Source: Pseudomonas migulae NBRC 103157
GTDB taxonomy: Bacteria; Pseudomonadota; Gammaproteobacteria; Pseudomonadales; Pseudomonadaceae
Length of the DNA stretch: 64,000 bases
Direction: 5' to 3'
Assembly (NCBI RefSeq): GCF_002091715.1
Contig: NZ_BDAG01000034.1
Span: 1 to 64,000 of the forward strand
Below are positions 35,897 through 44,286 of the stretch, one piece after another. The notes under the pieces are model-generated. The model did no database searches. It saw nothing but the letters and a program-made list of their open reading frames with translations, and was not told the DNA's origin. Both the position numbers and the translations under genes were made by a program. Numbering within the stretch: position 1 is the stretch's first letter; each line of letters begins with the position of its first letter.

Positions 35897-36801
35897 GTGT
35901 GGCGTTGTTGAGTGTCGCCGCAGTTGCGCTGGATGCGCTGCTGGGTGAACCCAGGCGCTGGCATCCGCTGGTGGCGTTCGGCCGTTTTGCCGACCGCATC
36001 GAACAACGTTTCAATGGCGGTGGACGCGGCTGGCGCAGCCACGGCGTTACCGCCTGGGTGATCGCGGTCGTACCGCTGACCTTGCTCGCCACGGCTTTTT
36101 CCTGGGCGCCTTATGTCGGCTGGATCGTCGAGATTCTCGCACTCTATTGCGCGCTCGGCATGCGCAGCCTCGGTGAACACGTCACGCCTGTGGCGAAGGC
36201 GCTGCGCAGTGATGATCTGGAGGAAGCGCGCACGCGTGTCGGTTACCTGGTCAGTCGCCAGACCAGTGAACTGGATAAAACCGAAGTCGCTCGTGCCGCC
36301 ACCGAATCCGTCCTGGAGAACGGCAGTGACGCGGTGTTTGCCGCGCTGTTCTGGTTTGCCGTGGCCGGCGCGCCCGGCGTGGTGCTCTACCGATTGAGCA
36401 ATACGCTGGATGCGATGTGGGGTTATCGCAACGAGCGCTTCGAACGTTTCGGCTGGGCCGCAGCGAAGATCGACGACGTGCTCAACTATATTCCTGCGCG
36501 ACTGGTCGCATTGACCTACGCGCTGTTGGGCAAAACCCGACTCGCCCTGAAATGCTGGCGCACCCAGGGCCCGACCTGGGACAGCCCGAACGCCGGTCCG
36601 GTGATGGCCGCCGGTGCCGGTGCACTGGGCGTCGAGTTGGGCGGGGCGGCGATTTATCACGGCGAATTGCATCAGCGTCCGCCGTTGGGCGAAGGCGTGC
36701 CGGCGGATGCCGACTCCATTGACCGTGGCTGGCAATTGGTCCAGCGCGGGGTATGGTTATGGCTGCTGATTCTCTGCGTGGGGGCTGAATTCTATGCTTG
36801 A
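35893..36801 (+). CDS. cbiB: Adenosylcobinamide-phosphate synthase
   Basis: Attaches the aminopropanol (phosphate) arm to adenosylcobyric acid. The 302-residue membrane protein has several hydrophobic segments, beginning DALLGEPRRWHPLVAFGR (about 14-31), and carries the family signature SRQTSELDKTEVARAATES (about 122-140). The ATG is in the ATGA overlap with bluB, and TGAGTCA sequence precedes. It overlaps the next gene by 8 bp. It is also called cobD in Pseudomonas; cbiB is used here to avoid confusion with the decarboxylase. Confidence 0.94.
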   Translation: MSVALLSVAAVALDALLGEPRRWHPLVAFGRFADRIEQRFNGGGRGWRSHGVTAWVIAVVPLTLLATAFSWAPYVGWIVEILALYCALGMRSLGEHVTPVAKALRSDDLEEARTRVGYLVSRQTSELDKTEVARAATESVLENGSDAVFAALFWFAVAGAPGVVLYRLSNTLDAMWGYRNERFERFGWAAAKIDDVLNYIPARLVALTYALLGKTRLALKCWRTQGPTWDSPNAGPVMAAGAGALGVELGGAAIYHGELHQRPPLGEGVPADADSIDRGWQLVQRGVWLWLLILCVGAEFYA

Positions 36802-37786
36802 ACACGGTGGACGGTTGCGCAAGGCCGCGCTCGAATACGGCATCGCCGAAGCCGATTGGCTTGACCTGTCCAGCGGCCTCGCGCCCTGGGCGTTTCCGGT
36901 CCCGGACATTCCGTTGCGCGCCTGGGCGCGATTGCCGGAAAGCGATGACGGGCTGGAACAAGCAGCTTGCGATTATTACGGTGCCGCGCAGGCGCTGCCG
37001 GTGGCCGGTTCGCAAATGGCGATCCAGTTGCTGCCGCGTTTGCGTCGGGTCGGCAAGGTCGGCGTGCTGTCGCCGTGTTACGCCGAGCACGCCGAAGCGT
37101 GGCGCCGTAATGGCTACGTCGTGCGTGAAGTAATGGAGCAGGAGGTCGACTTCTTCCTCGACAGCCTCGACGTGCTGGTGGTGGTCAACCCGAACAATCC
37201 CACGGGCCTGAGCCTGACTCCGAGTCGTCTTCTCGATTGGCATTCCAGACTGGCCCAGCGCGGTGGCTGGCTGGTGGTGGACGAAGCGTTCATGGACAAC
37301 ACACCCCAACTGAGCCTGGCGCCGTGTGCCCATCAGGTCGGTTTGATCGTGTTGCGCTCTTTCGGCAAGTTTTTTGGTCTGGCCGGTGTGCGGTTGGGGT
37401 TCGTGCTGGCAGAGCGCAAGTTGCTCAAATTGCTCGCCGAACAAGTCGGGCCCTGGGCCGTCAGCGGACCGACTCGGGTGTTGGGCCAAGCCTGTTTGCA
37501 GGATACCGAAGGCCATGCCAGGCAACGCGTGCGTACCGAACAAGCCAGCGAACGTCTGGCGGTGCTTCTGGAAAAACACGGTTTCAAACCTCAGGGTGGT
37601 TGTGCGCTGTTTCAGTGGCTGACCACCGATCGCGCCGAAGAACTGCATGAGTTCATGGCCCGGCACGGCATTCTGCTGCGCTTGTTCACCCACAACAGCA
37701 GCCTGCGTTTCGGCTTGCCTGGCGAAGAAGCCGACTGGACCCGACTCGATCAAGCGTTCGATGCCTACGCCAAGGAAACCCGATGA
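36794..37786 (+). CDS. cobD: Threonine-phosphate decarboxylase (cobalamin arm synthesis)
   Basis: A PLP-dependent enzyme making (R)-1-amino-2-propanol phosphate from threonine phosphate. The 330-residue fold-type I aminotransferase has VVNPNNPTGLS (130-140), the Asp in VVDEAFMDN and the PLP lysine Lys192 in RSFGKFFGLAGVRLGF. It overlaps cbiB by 8 bp and cobQ by 4 bp. In Pseudomonas denitrificans naming this gene is cobC. The symbol cobD here follows the Salmonella scheme, and the phosphatase below is cobC. Confidence 0.92.
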   Translation: MLEHGGRLRKAALEYGIAEADWLDLSSGLAPWAFPVPDIPLRAWARLPESDDGLEQAACDYYGAAQALPVAGSQMAIQLLPRLRRVGKVGVLSPCYAEHAEAWRRNGYVVREVMEQEVDFFLDSLDVLVVVNPNNPTGLSLTPSRLLDWHSRLAQRGGWLVVDEAFMDNTPQLSLAPCAHQVGLIVLRSFGKFFGLAGVRLGFVLAERKLLKLLAEQVGPWAVSGPTRVLGQACLQDTEGHARQRVRTEQASERLAVLLEKHGFKPQGGCALFQWLTTDRAEELHEFMARHGILLRLFTHNSSLRFGLPGEEADWTRLDQAFDAYAKETR

Positions 37787-39234
37787 CTACGTTGATGGTG
37801 CAAGGCACCACCTCCGATGCCGGTAAAAGCACACTGGTGACGGCGCTGTGTCGCTGGGTCACGCGCCAGGGCGTACGCGTCGTGCCGTTCAAGCCTCAGA
37901 ACATGGCGCTCAACAGTGCTGTGACCGCCGACGGTGGCGAGATTGGACGTGCGCAAGCGGTGCAGGCGCAGGCCGCCCATCTCGAACCGCACACCGACAT
38001 GAACCCGGTGCTGCTCAAACCCAACAGCGACACCGGCGCGCAAGTGATCATTCATGGTCGCGCCGTCACGACGATGAACGCGGTCGCATATCACGACTAC
38101 AAAGCCATCGCCATGCAAGCGGTACTGGCCTCCCATGCGCGACTGAGCGCGGCGTATCCGGTGGTCATGGTCGAAGGTGCAGGCTCGCCGGCCGAGATCA
38201 ATCTGCGTGCCGGCGACATCGCCAACATGGGCTTCGCCGAGGCCGTGGATTGCCCGGTGGTGCTGATCGCCGACATCAATCGCGGTGGGGTCTTCGCGCA
38301 TTTGGTGGGCACTCTGGAACTGCTGTCGCCGAGCGAGCAGGCACGGGTCAAAGGCTTCATCATCAACCGTTTTCGCGGCGACATCGCCTTGCTGCAACCG
38401 GGCCTCGACTGGCTGGAAGCACGTACCGGCAAACCGGTGATTGGCGTTCTGCCTTACGTGATGGACCTGCACCTGGAAGCCGAGGACGGCATCGATCAGC
38501 GCCAGACCGACAAGGCCGATCAAGTGTTGAAAGTGGTGGTGTCGGTGTTGCCGCGCATCAGCAACCACACCGATTTCGATCCGCTGCGCCTGCATCCCCA
38601 AGTCGACCTGCAATTCATCGGCCCCGGCCAGGCGATTCCACCCGCTGACCTGATCATTCTTCCCGGCTCGAAAAGCGTGCGCAGCGACCTTGCGTATTTA
38701 CGCGCCAATGGCTGGGACACCGCCATCGCCCGGCATTTGCGTTACGGCGGAAAAGTCCTGGGTATTTGCGGCGGCCTGCAAATGCTCGGCGAGCAGGTGC
38801 ACGATCCTTTGGGCCTTGAAGGTGCGCCGGGCTCCAGCGCCGGTTTGGGGTTGCTGGCGTTCGAAACGCAACTGGAAGAAGAGAAGCAGTTGCGCAATGT
38901 GCGCGGGCTTCTGGCGCTGGAAGATGCGCCGGTCAGCGGCTATGAAATTCATGCCGGCGTGACCACCGGGCCGGCGTTGGAAAATGCTGCCGTGCAACTG
39001 GACGATGGCCGTTGCGACGGCGCGCAAAGTGGCGACGGGCAGATTTTCGGCACTTATCTGCATGGCCTGTTCGAATCCCCGGCGGCGTGCAGCGCGCTGT
39101 TGCGTTGGGCGGGTTTGCAGGATGTACAGGAAGTGGATTACCACGGGTTGCGCGAGCGGGATATCGAGCGGTTGGCGGATTTGGTGGAGAAGCATCTGGA
39201 TACCCGACTGTTGCGTGAGCTCTGCGGGATTTAA
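37783..39234 (+). CDS. cobQ: Cobyric acid synthase
   Basis: Amidates the remaining four carboxylates (b, d, e, g) of adenosylcobyrinic diamide with glutamine and ATP. The N-terminal domain has QGTTSDAGKSTLVTALCR (P-loop). The C-terminal glutaminase carries Cys329 in GICGGLQML and the catalytic His427 in FGTYLHGLF. The 483-residue length is standard. It overlaps cobD by ATGA. It closes the first segment of the cluster; a REPIN of about 140 bp separates it from cobU. Confidence 0.96.
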   Translation: MTTLMVQGTTSDAGKSTLVTALCRWVTRQGVRVVPFKPQNMALNSAVTADGGEIGRAQAVQAQAAHLEPHTDMNPVLLKPNSDTGAQVIIHGRAVTTMNAVAYHDYKAIAMQAVLASHARLSAAYPVVMVEGAGSPAEINLRAGDIANMGFAEAVDCPVVLIADINRGGVFAHLVGTLELLSPSEQARVKGFIINRFRGDIALLQPGLDWLEARTGKPVIGVLPYVMDLHLEAEDGIDQRQTDKADQVLKVVVSVLPRISNHTDFDPLRLHPQVDLQFIGPGQAIPPADLIILPGSKSVRSDLAYLRANGWDTAIARHLRYGGKVLGICGGLQMLGEQVHDPLGLEGAPGSSAGLGLLAFETQLEEEKQLRNVRGLLALEDAPVSGYEIHAGVTTGPALENAAVQLDDGRCDGAQSGDGQIFGTYLHGLFESPAACSALLRWAGLQDVQEVDYHGLRERDIERLADLVEKHLDTRLLRELCGI

Positions 39235-39250
39235 GTTGGCTGGACGGGCC

Positions 39251-39340
39251 CCTTCGCGAGCAAGCCCGCTCCCACATTGGATCTCAGGCCATTTTGCAAT
39301 CAATGCAATTCCCCTGTGGGAGCGGGCTTGCTCGCGAAGG
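39251..39340. repeat. REPIN between cobQ and cobU
   Basis: Perfect 26-bp arms (39251-39276, 39315-39340), GTGGGAGCGGGCTTGCTCGC class, loop 38 bp. It is the only break in the otherwise overlapping cob run. Confidence 0.93.
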
Positions 39341-39377
39341 CGGCAGTTGCTACACCAAAGATTTTAAGGAATGAACC

Positions 39378-39899
39378 ATGCTGCAACTGATCCTCGGCGG
39401 CGCCCGCTCCGGCAAAAGTCGTCTGGCCGAAAAACTGGCAGCAGACAGCCACCTGCCCGTGACCTACATCGCCACCAGCCAACCGCTGGACGGTGAAATG
39501 AACGAACGGGTCGCCCATCACCGCGCACGCCGTCCGGCCGAATGGGCGCTGATCGAAGAGCCCGTTGAACTCGCCCGCGTCCTGCGCGAAACCGCCCGAG
39601 CCGATCGTTGCCTGCTGGTGGATTGCCTGACCTTGTGGATGACCAATCTACTGATGCTCGATGACACCGGGCGCCTGACCGCCGAGCGTGAAGCCTTGCT
39701 GGACTGCCTGGCTGAATTGCCGGGCGAAATCATTTTTGTCAGCAACGAGACCGGAATGGGTGTCGTGCCGCTGGGCGAATTGACTCGCCGCTATGTCGAT
39801 GAGGCCGGTTGGCTGCATCAAGCCTTGGCCGAGCGCTGTCAGCGAGTTGTCCTGACCGTCGCCGGCCTGCCCCTGACTTTGAAAGGAACTGCGTTATGA
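39378..39899 (+). CDS. cobU: Adenosylcobinamide kinase / guanylyltransferase
   Basis: Phosphorylates adenosylcobinamide and activates it with GTP. The 173-residue RecA-like enzyme has the P-loop LGGARSGKS (6-14) and RVAHHRARRP, in which a His forms the GMP intermediate. LLVDCLTLWMTNLL is the usual Walker B region. The ATG has AAGGAATGAACC upstream. It overlaps cobT by ATGA. The CobP name is equivalent. Confidence 0.95.
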   Translation: MLQLILGGARSGKSRLAEKLAADSHLPVTYIATSQPLDGEMNERVAHHRARRPAEWALIEEPVELARVLRETARADRCLLVDCLTLWMTNLLMLDDTGRLTAEREALLDCLAELPGEIIFVSNETGMGVVPLGELTRRYVDEAGWLHQALAERCQRVVLTVAGLPLTLKGTAL

Positions 39900-40951
39900 C
39901 CCAATCCTGGTGGCTGAACCCATGCAAGCCGGTTGACGCCCACGCCGTCGAACAGGCCCAGGCGCGGCAACAGCAGCTGACCAAGCCCGCCGGTTCCCTA
40001 GGGCGACTCGAGTCGGTGGCGGTGCAATTGGCCGGGTTGCAGGGGCAGGTCAAACCGAGCCTGGATCAGCTGTGGATCGCGATTTTTGCCGGTGACCATG
40101 GCGTCGTCGCCGAAGGCGTATCGGCGTTTCCCCAGGAAGTTACCGGGCAGATGCTGCACAACTTTGTCAGCGGTGGCGCGGCGATCAGTGTGCTGGCGCG
40201 CCAACTCGGCGCGTCCCTCGAAGTGGTCGACCTCGGCACGGTGACGCCGTCGTTGAATCTGCCGGGCGTGCGCCACTTGAACATCGGTGCCGGCACCGCG
40301 AATTTTGTCGACGGCGCGGCCATGACTCAAGCCCAGGGTGAACTTGCCTTGCAGGCCGGTCGCGACAGCGTGCGGCGCGCCATTGCGGCGGGCGCGCAGT
40401 TGTTCATCGGCGGCGAGATGGGCATCGGCAACACCACGTCGGCCAGTGCGTTGGCCTGTGCCTTGCTGGATTGTCCGGTGGTGCACCTGGCTGGGCCGGG
40501 CACCGGCCTCAACGCGGCAGGCGTCAGTCATAAGGCTCAGGTCATCGAGCGCGCTTTGGCCTTGCACAGCTTTCAGCGTGGCGATGCACTGCAAACCCTG
40601 TTCAACCTCGGCGGTTTCGAAATTGCAGCGCTGGTCGGTGCGTATCTGGCGTGTGCCCAGGAAGGCGTGGCGGTGCTGGTGGACGGGTTCATTTGCAGCG
40701 TCGCCGCGTTGGTGGCGGTGCGCTTGAATCCTGACTGCCGGCCGTGGCTGTTGTTCGGTCATCGCGGCGCCGAGCCGGGTCATCGCCATGTGCTGGAAAC
40801 CCTGAACGCCGAACCCTTGCTCGACCTCGGCCTGCGTCTGGGCGAAGGCAGCGGCGCCGCGTTGGCCGTGCCGCTGCTGCGTCTGGCCTGCGACCTTCAC
40901 GGACAAATGGCGACGTTCGCCGAAGCGGCCGTGGCGGACCGTCCGGCATGA
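39896..40951 (+). CDS. cobT: Nicotinate-nucleotide--dimethylbenzimidazole phosphoribosyltransferase
   Basis: Makes alpha-ribazole phosphate from nicotinate mononucleotide and dimethylbenzimidazole, the base made by BluB. The 351-residue protein starts MTQSWWLNPCKPVD. AKPAGSLGR-like sequence (TKPAGSLGRLESVAVQLA), FAGDHGVVAEGVSAFP, GEMGIGNTTSASA and the C-terminal LGEGSGAAL, with the catalytic Glu, are intact. It starts in the ATGA overlap with cobU and overlaps cobC by ATGA. Confidence 0.96.
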   Translation: MTQSWWLNPCKPVDAHAVEQAQARQQQLTKPAGSLGRLESVAVQLAGLQGQVKPSLDQLWIAIFAGDHGVVAEGVSAFPQEVTGQMLHNFVSGGAAISVLARQLGASLEVVDLGTVTPSLNLPGVRHLNIGAGTANFVDGAAMTQAQGELALQAGRDSVRRAIAAGAQLFIGGEMGIGNTTSASALACALLDCPVVHLAGPGTGLNAAGVSHKAQVIERALALHSFQRGDALQTLFNLGGFEIAALVGAYLACAQEGVAVLVDGFICSVAALVAVRLNPDCRPWLLFGHRGAEPGHRHVLETLNAEPLLDLGLRLGEGSGAALAVPLLRLACDLHGQMATFAEAAVADRPA

Positions 40952-41523
40952 CCTTGCGCCTTGACCTGTTGCGCCACGGTGAAACCGAACTCGGCGGCGG
41001 CCTGCGCGGTAGCCTCGACGATGCGTTGACAGACACAGGTTGGTCGCAGATGCGCGCGGCGGTGGTCGAGCAGGGACCTTGGGATCGACTGGTCAGTTCG
41101 CCGTTGCAACGCTGTGCGCGGTTCGCGCAAGAGCTCGGGGCGCAACTGGGTTTGCCGGTGCAGCTGGATAAAGATCTGCAGGAACTGCATTTCGGTGCGT
41201 GGGAAGGGCAGAACGCGGCGGCGTTGATGGAAACCGATGCCGAAGCGTTGGGCCTGTTCTGGGCCGACCCTTATTCGTTTACGCCACCTCAAGGGGAGCG
41301 GGTCGAGGATTTTTCGACGCGGGTATTGGCGGCCGTCGCTCGGTTGCATGAGGCTTATGCGGGCGAACGTGTTTTGGTGATCAGTCATGGCGGCGTCATG
41401 CGTTTGTTGCTGGCGCAGGCACGAGGCTTGCCGCGTGAGCAGTTGCTCAACGTTGAAGTTGCGCATGGTGCGCTGTTTTCTCTGAGCGTCGAGACTGGCG
41501 TCATCCTCAAGGAAGCGAGCTGA
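40948..41523 (+). CDS. cobC: Alpha-ribazole-5'-phosphate phosphatase
   Basis: A histidine-phosphatase-superfamily enzyme that dephosphorylates alpha-ribazole phosphate or adenosylcobalamin phosphate. The 191-residue protein has the phosphohistidine motif LLRHGETE near residues 7-14 and the second His in VISHGGVMRLLL. It overlaps cobT by ATGA and leaves 2 bp before cobS. A related general phosphatase cannot be ruled out by sequence alone, but the context makes the cobalamin role likely. Confidence 0.88.
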   Translation: MTLRLDLLRHGETELGGGLRGSLDDALTDTGWSQMRAAVVEQGPWDRLVSSPLQRCARFAQELGAQLGLPVQLDKDLQELHFGAWEGQNAAALMETDAEALGLFWADPYSFTPPQGERVEDFSTRVLAAVARLHEAYAGERVLVISHGGVMRLLLAQARGLPREQLLNVEVAHGALFSLSVETGVILKEAS

Positions 41524-41525
41524 CC

Positions 41526-42257
41526 ATGCTGCCGTTCTGGATCGCCCTGCAATTTTTGAGCAGCCTGCCGATTCGTCTGCCGGGCATGCCGGCGCCTCAG
41601 GAGTTGGGGCGTTCGCTGCTGTTTTATCCGTTGGTGGGGCTGCTGTTTGGCGCGATTTTGTGGGCGCTGAACGAGGTGTTGTTCGGCACACCGTTGTTAC
41701 TGCACGCAGCGTTGTTGTTGACGGTTTGGGTGTTGCTCAGCGGCGCGTTACACCTCGACGGCCTGGCCGATAGCGCTGACGCGTGGCTCGGTGGATTCGG
41801 CGACCGTGAACGCACACTGACGATCATGAAAGATCCGCGCAGCGGTCCGATCGCGGTAGTGACGCTGGTGCTGGTGTTGCTGCTCAAGTTCGCCGCGGTG
41901 CTGGCATTGATCGAGCAGCAGCACAGCGTTTTCCTGATCATCGTTCCGTTGATTGGCCGTGCCGCGTTGTTGGGGTTGTTCCTGACCACGCCATATGTGC
42001 GGGCCGGTGGTCTGGGGCAGGCGCTGGCGGATCATCTTCCGCGATTGGCGGGCAAGTGGGTGCTGGCGGTCAGTGCGTTGGGTTGTGTGCTGATTGCCGG
42101 GCTCAGTGGTGTTTTTGCTGTGGTGTTGGCGGCGCTGGTTTTCGGTTGGCTGCGGCAAGTGATGCTTCGGCGATTGGGCGGGGCGACGGGCGATACGGCG
42201 GGGGCGTTGCTGGAATTGCTGGAGGTTGCTGTGCTGGTGGGGCTGGCGTTGGTCTGA
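41526..42257 (+). CDS. cobS: Adenosylcobinamide-GDP ribazoletransferase
   Basis: Joins alpha-ribazole and adenosylcobinamide-GDP in the cytoplasmic membrane, the last assembly step. The 243-residue protein has several hydrophobic segments. The family signature HLDGLADSADAWLGG (about 77-91), with its acidic metal-binding residues, and TIMKDPRSGPI are present. It ends the cluster; a REPIN follows. The stop-to-start gap from cobC is 2 bp. Confidence 0.95.
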   Translation: MLPFWIALQFLSSLPIRLPGMPAPQELGRSLLFYPLVGLLFGAILWALNEVLFGTPLLLHAALLLTVWVLLSGALHLDGLADSADAWLGGFGDRERTLTIMKDPRSGPIAVVTLVLVLLLKFAAVLALIEQQHSVFLIIVPLIGRAALLGLFLTTPYVRAGGLGQALADHLPRLAGKWVLAVSALGCVLIAGLSGVFAVVLAALVFGWLRQVMLRRLGGATGDTAGALLELLEVAVLVGLALV

Positions 42258-42283
42258 TGGTTTCTGTGCGGGATTTTTCGGCC

Positions 42284-42365
42284 CCTTCGCGAGCAAGCCC
42301 GCTCCCACATTTGTTCTACTGTAAACGCCGGTGATCAAATGTGGGAGCGGGCTTGCTCGCGAAGG
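42284..42365. repeat. REPIN (inverted REP pair)
   Basis: Perfect 29-bp arms (42284-42312, 42337-42365), GTGGGAGCGGGCTTGCTCGC class, with a 24-bp loop. It closes the cob cluster. Confidence 0.93.
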
Positions 42366-42411
42366 CGGTCTGCCAGACACTTCAATACTGTGAACGAACC
42401 CCATCTGTAAC

Positions 42412-42443
42412 TTGATTTAACACACTCGCGGGTATATACACGC
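42412..42443 (+). promoter_or_regulatory. Promoter and operator of the MarR-family gene
   Basis: TTGATT (42412-42417) and TATACA (42435-42440), 17 bp apart, would start transcription near 42447, the A of the ATG. The -10 lies within GCGGGTATATACACGC (42428-42443), a one-mismatch form of the palindrome ahead of the next gene, so binding would block its own promoter. Confidence 0.6.
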
Positions 42444-42446
42444 ACC

Positions 42447-42851
42447 ATGCTCGAATCCCAATGTTTATGCATCAACCTGCGCCGCGCCGCCCGTGGCGTC
42501 AGCAGGCATTACGACGGCGCTCTCGACGGCTTCGGAATCAACGTTGCCCAGTATTCTTTGCTGTGTAATCTGCAGCGTCTGAATGCACCAAGTATTTCCG
42601 TCCTGGCGGAAGCCATGGGCCTGGACCGCAGCACCCTCGGTCGTAATCTGCGAGTGCTGGAGGGCGAAGGCCTGGTCAGGCTGGTCGAGGGCGAAGACAT
42701 GCGCAATCGCATCGTCAAGCTGACCGAGGCCGGCACTGAACGCCTGACTGCGGCTTTGCCAGCCTGGGAGGCGGCGCAACAGCGACTGGTTGACCGATTG
42801 GGTGCCGAAAAACGCGAAATCTTGCTGAAGCTGCTGGACGAACTGGCCTGA
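42447..42851 (+). CDS. MarR-family transcriptional regulator
   Basis: A 134-residue winged-helix regulator. Segment ISVLAEAMGLDRSTLGRNLRVLEGEGLVR is the helix-turn-helix, with the wing at EDMRNRIVKLTEAG. It probably represses itself and the following MFS gene. No ribosome binding site is visible upstream of the ATG; the promoter places the RNA start at the ATG, so the mRNA may be leaderless. Ligand unknown. Confidence 0.86.
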   Translation: MLESQCLCINLRRAARGVSRHYDGALDGFGINVAQYSLLCNLQRLNAPSISVLAEAMGLDRSTLGRNLRVLEGEGLVRLVEGEDMRNRIVKLTEAGTERLTAALPAWEAAQQRLVDRLGAEKREILLKLLDELA

Positions 42852-42871
42852 CGCCGGTTTTTCCGATCTTA

Positions 42872-42889
42872 AGCGGGTATATACCCGCT
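42872..42889 (+). promoter_or_regulatory. Palindromic operator ahead of the MFS gene
   Basis: AGCGGGTATATACCCGCT is a perfect 18-bp palindrome, with a TATATA core that could be the -10 of a promoter. It is the intact version of the box ahead of the marR-like gene, so both are likely bound by that regulator. Confidence 0.75.
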
Positions 42890-42903
42890 ACCGGAGAATA
42901 AGA

Positions 42904-44112
42904 ATGACATCGATGTGGCGTACTTGCGGTTGGGTGTTGGTGGGGAGTGCGCTGATCCTTGCGTTGTCTCTGGGAGTGCGACATGGCTTCGGGCTGTTCC
43001 TGGCGCCCATGAGTGCCGAATTTGGCTGGGGGCGCGAGACGTTTGCATTTGCCATCGCCTTGCAGAACCTGATCTGGGGACTGGCGCAGCCCTTCACCGG
43101 CGCGCTGGCCGACCGCTTCGGCGCGGCGAAAGTGGTGCTGGTCGGTGGCGTACTCTACGCATTGGGCCTGGTTTTCATGGGCATGTCGGACTCGGCTGTG
43201 ACCTTGTCGTTGAGCGCCGGTCTGTTGATCGGTCTCGGTCTGTCGGGCACTTCGTTCTCGGTGATCCTCGGCGTGGTCGGCCGCGCGGTGCCGCCGGAGA
43301 AACGCAGCATGGGCATGGGCATTGCCAGTGCCGCCGGCTCCTTCGGCCAGTTCGCCATGTTGCCCGGTACGCTGGGGTTGATCGGCTGGCTCGGCTGGTC
43401 GGCGGCATTGCTGGTGCTGGGCCTGCTGGTGGCGCTGATCGTGCCGTTGGTGAGCATGCTCAAGGACAATCCGTTGCCGGTCCTCGGTCATGAGCAAACG
43501 CTGACCGAAGCGCTACGCGAAGCCTGTTCTCATTCAGGATTCTGGCTGTTGTCGTTCGGCTTTTTTGTCTGCGGTTTCCAGGTGGTGTTCATCGGCGTGC
43601 ACTTGCCGGCGTATCTGGTGGACCAGCACCTGCCTGCTTCCGTCGGAACCACCGTGCTGGCGCTGATCGGCTTGTTCAACATCTTCGGGACTTACACAGC
43701 AGGCTGGCTCGGCGGACGGATGTCCAAGCCGCGTTTGCTCACCGGTCTGTATCTGGTGCGGGCCGTGGTGATTGCGCTGTTTCTGTGGGCGCCGGTCACG
43801 ACGACCACGGCTTATCTGTTCGGCATGGCCATGGGCTTCCTGTGGCTGTCGACGGTGCCATTGACCAACGGCACCGTGGCGACCTTGTTTGGCGTGCGAA
43901 ATCTGTCCATGCTCGGTGGGATTGTTTTCCTGTTTCACCAGCTCGGATCATTCCTCGGTGGCTGGTTGGGCGGGGTGGTGTATGACCGGACCGGGAGCTA
44001 TGACTTGATCTGGCAGGTAGCGATTCTCTTGAGTCTGTTGGCCGCTGCCTTGAACTGGCCGGTGCGTGAGCGGCCGGTGGAGCGCCTGCAAACCCGGATG
44101 AGTGCGACATGA
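42904..44112 (+). CDS. Major facilitator superfamily transporter
   Basis: A 402-residue membrane protein with about twelve predicted membrane segments. The cytoplasmic loop between segments 2 and 3 is ALADRFGAAKV, the usual MFS motif. CRAVPPEKR-type sequence (VGRAVPPEKRSMGMG) near residue 125 recalls MFS oxalate/formate-like exporters, but the substrate is unknown. GGAG lies 8 bp before the ATG. It is preceded by the palindromic operator and overlaps the following 40-codon gene by ATGA. Confidence 0.88.
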   Translation: MTSMWRTCGWVLVGSALILALSLGVRHGFGLFLAPMSAEFGWGRETFAFAIALQNLIWGLAQPFTGALADRFGAAKVVLVGGVLYALGLVFMGMSDSAVTLSLSAGLLIGLGLSGTSFSVILGVVGRAVPPEKRSMGMGIASAAGSFGQFAMLPGTLGLIGWLGWSAALLVLGLLVALIVPLVSMLKDNPLPVLGHEQTLTEALREACSHSGFWLLSFGFFVCGFQVVFIGVHLPAYLVDQHLPASVGTTVLALIGLFNIFGTYTAGWLGGRMSKPRLLTGLYLVRAVVIALFLWAPVTTTTAYLFGMAMGFLWLSTVPLTNGTVATLFGVRNLSMLGGIVFLFHQLGSFLGGWLGGVVYDRTGSYDLIWQVAILLSLLAAALNWPVRERPVERLQTRMSAT

Positions 44113-44231
44113 ACAACCTCTGGCCGCGGATTGCCATAACGGCGGGCGGCGTCTTGCTGCTGTCCCTGGTGTGGTGGGGTTGGCATCAGGGCGGGCTGGC
44201 GTTGATGCAATTGGGCATGGGCGCTTGCTAG
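44109..44231 (+). CDS. 40-residue predicted membrane micropeptide
   Basis: The ATG lies in the MFS stop (ATGA), giving 40 codons and a TAG. The product has one hydrophobic helix (about residues 9-22, AITAGGVLLLSLVW), then WGWHQGGLALMQLGMGAC. It is Trp- and Gly-rich with no signal-cleavage site. Overlap and helix suggest a small partner of the transporter; this is inference. It ends 55 bp before the glutathione peroxidase gene. Confidence 0.6.
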   Translation: MNNLWPRIAITAGGVLLLSLVWWGWHQGGLALMQLGMGAC

Positions 44232-44286
44232 CATGACGTGAGGGCGAGTAAGTTCGTTTCAGACGACTTTTCAAGGAGGCATGGAC

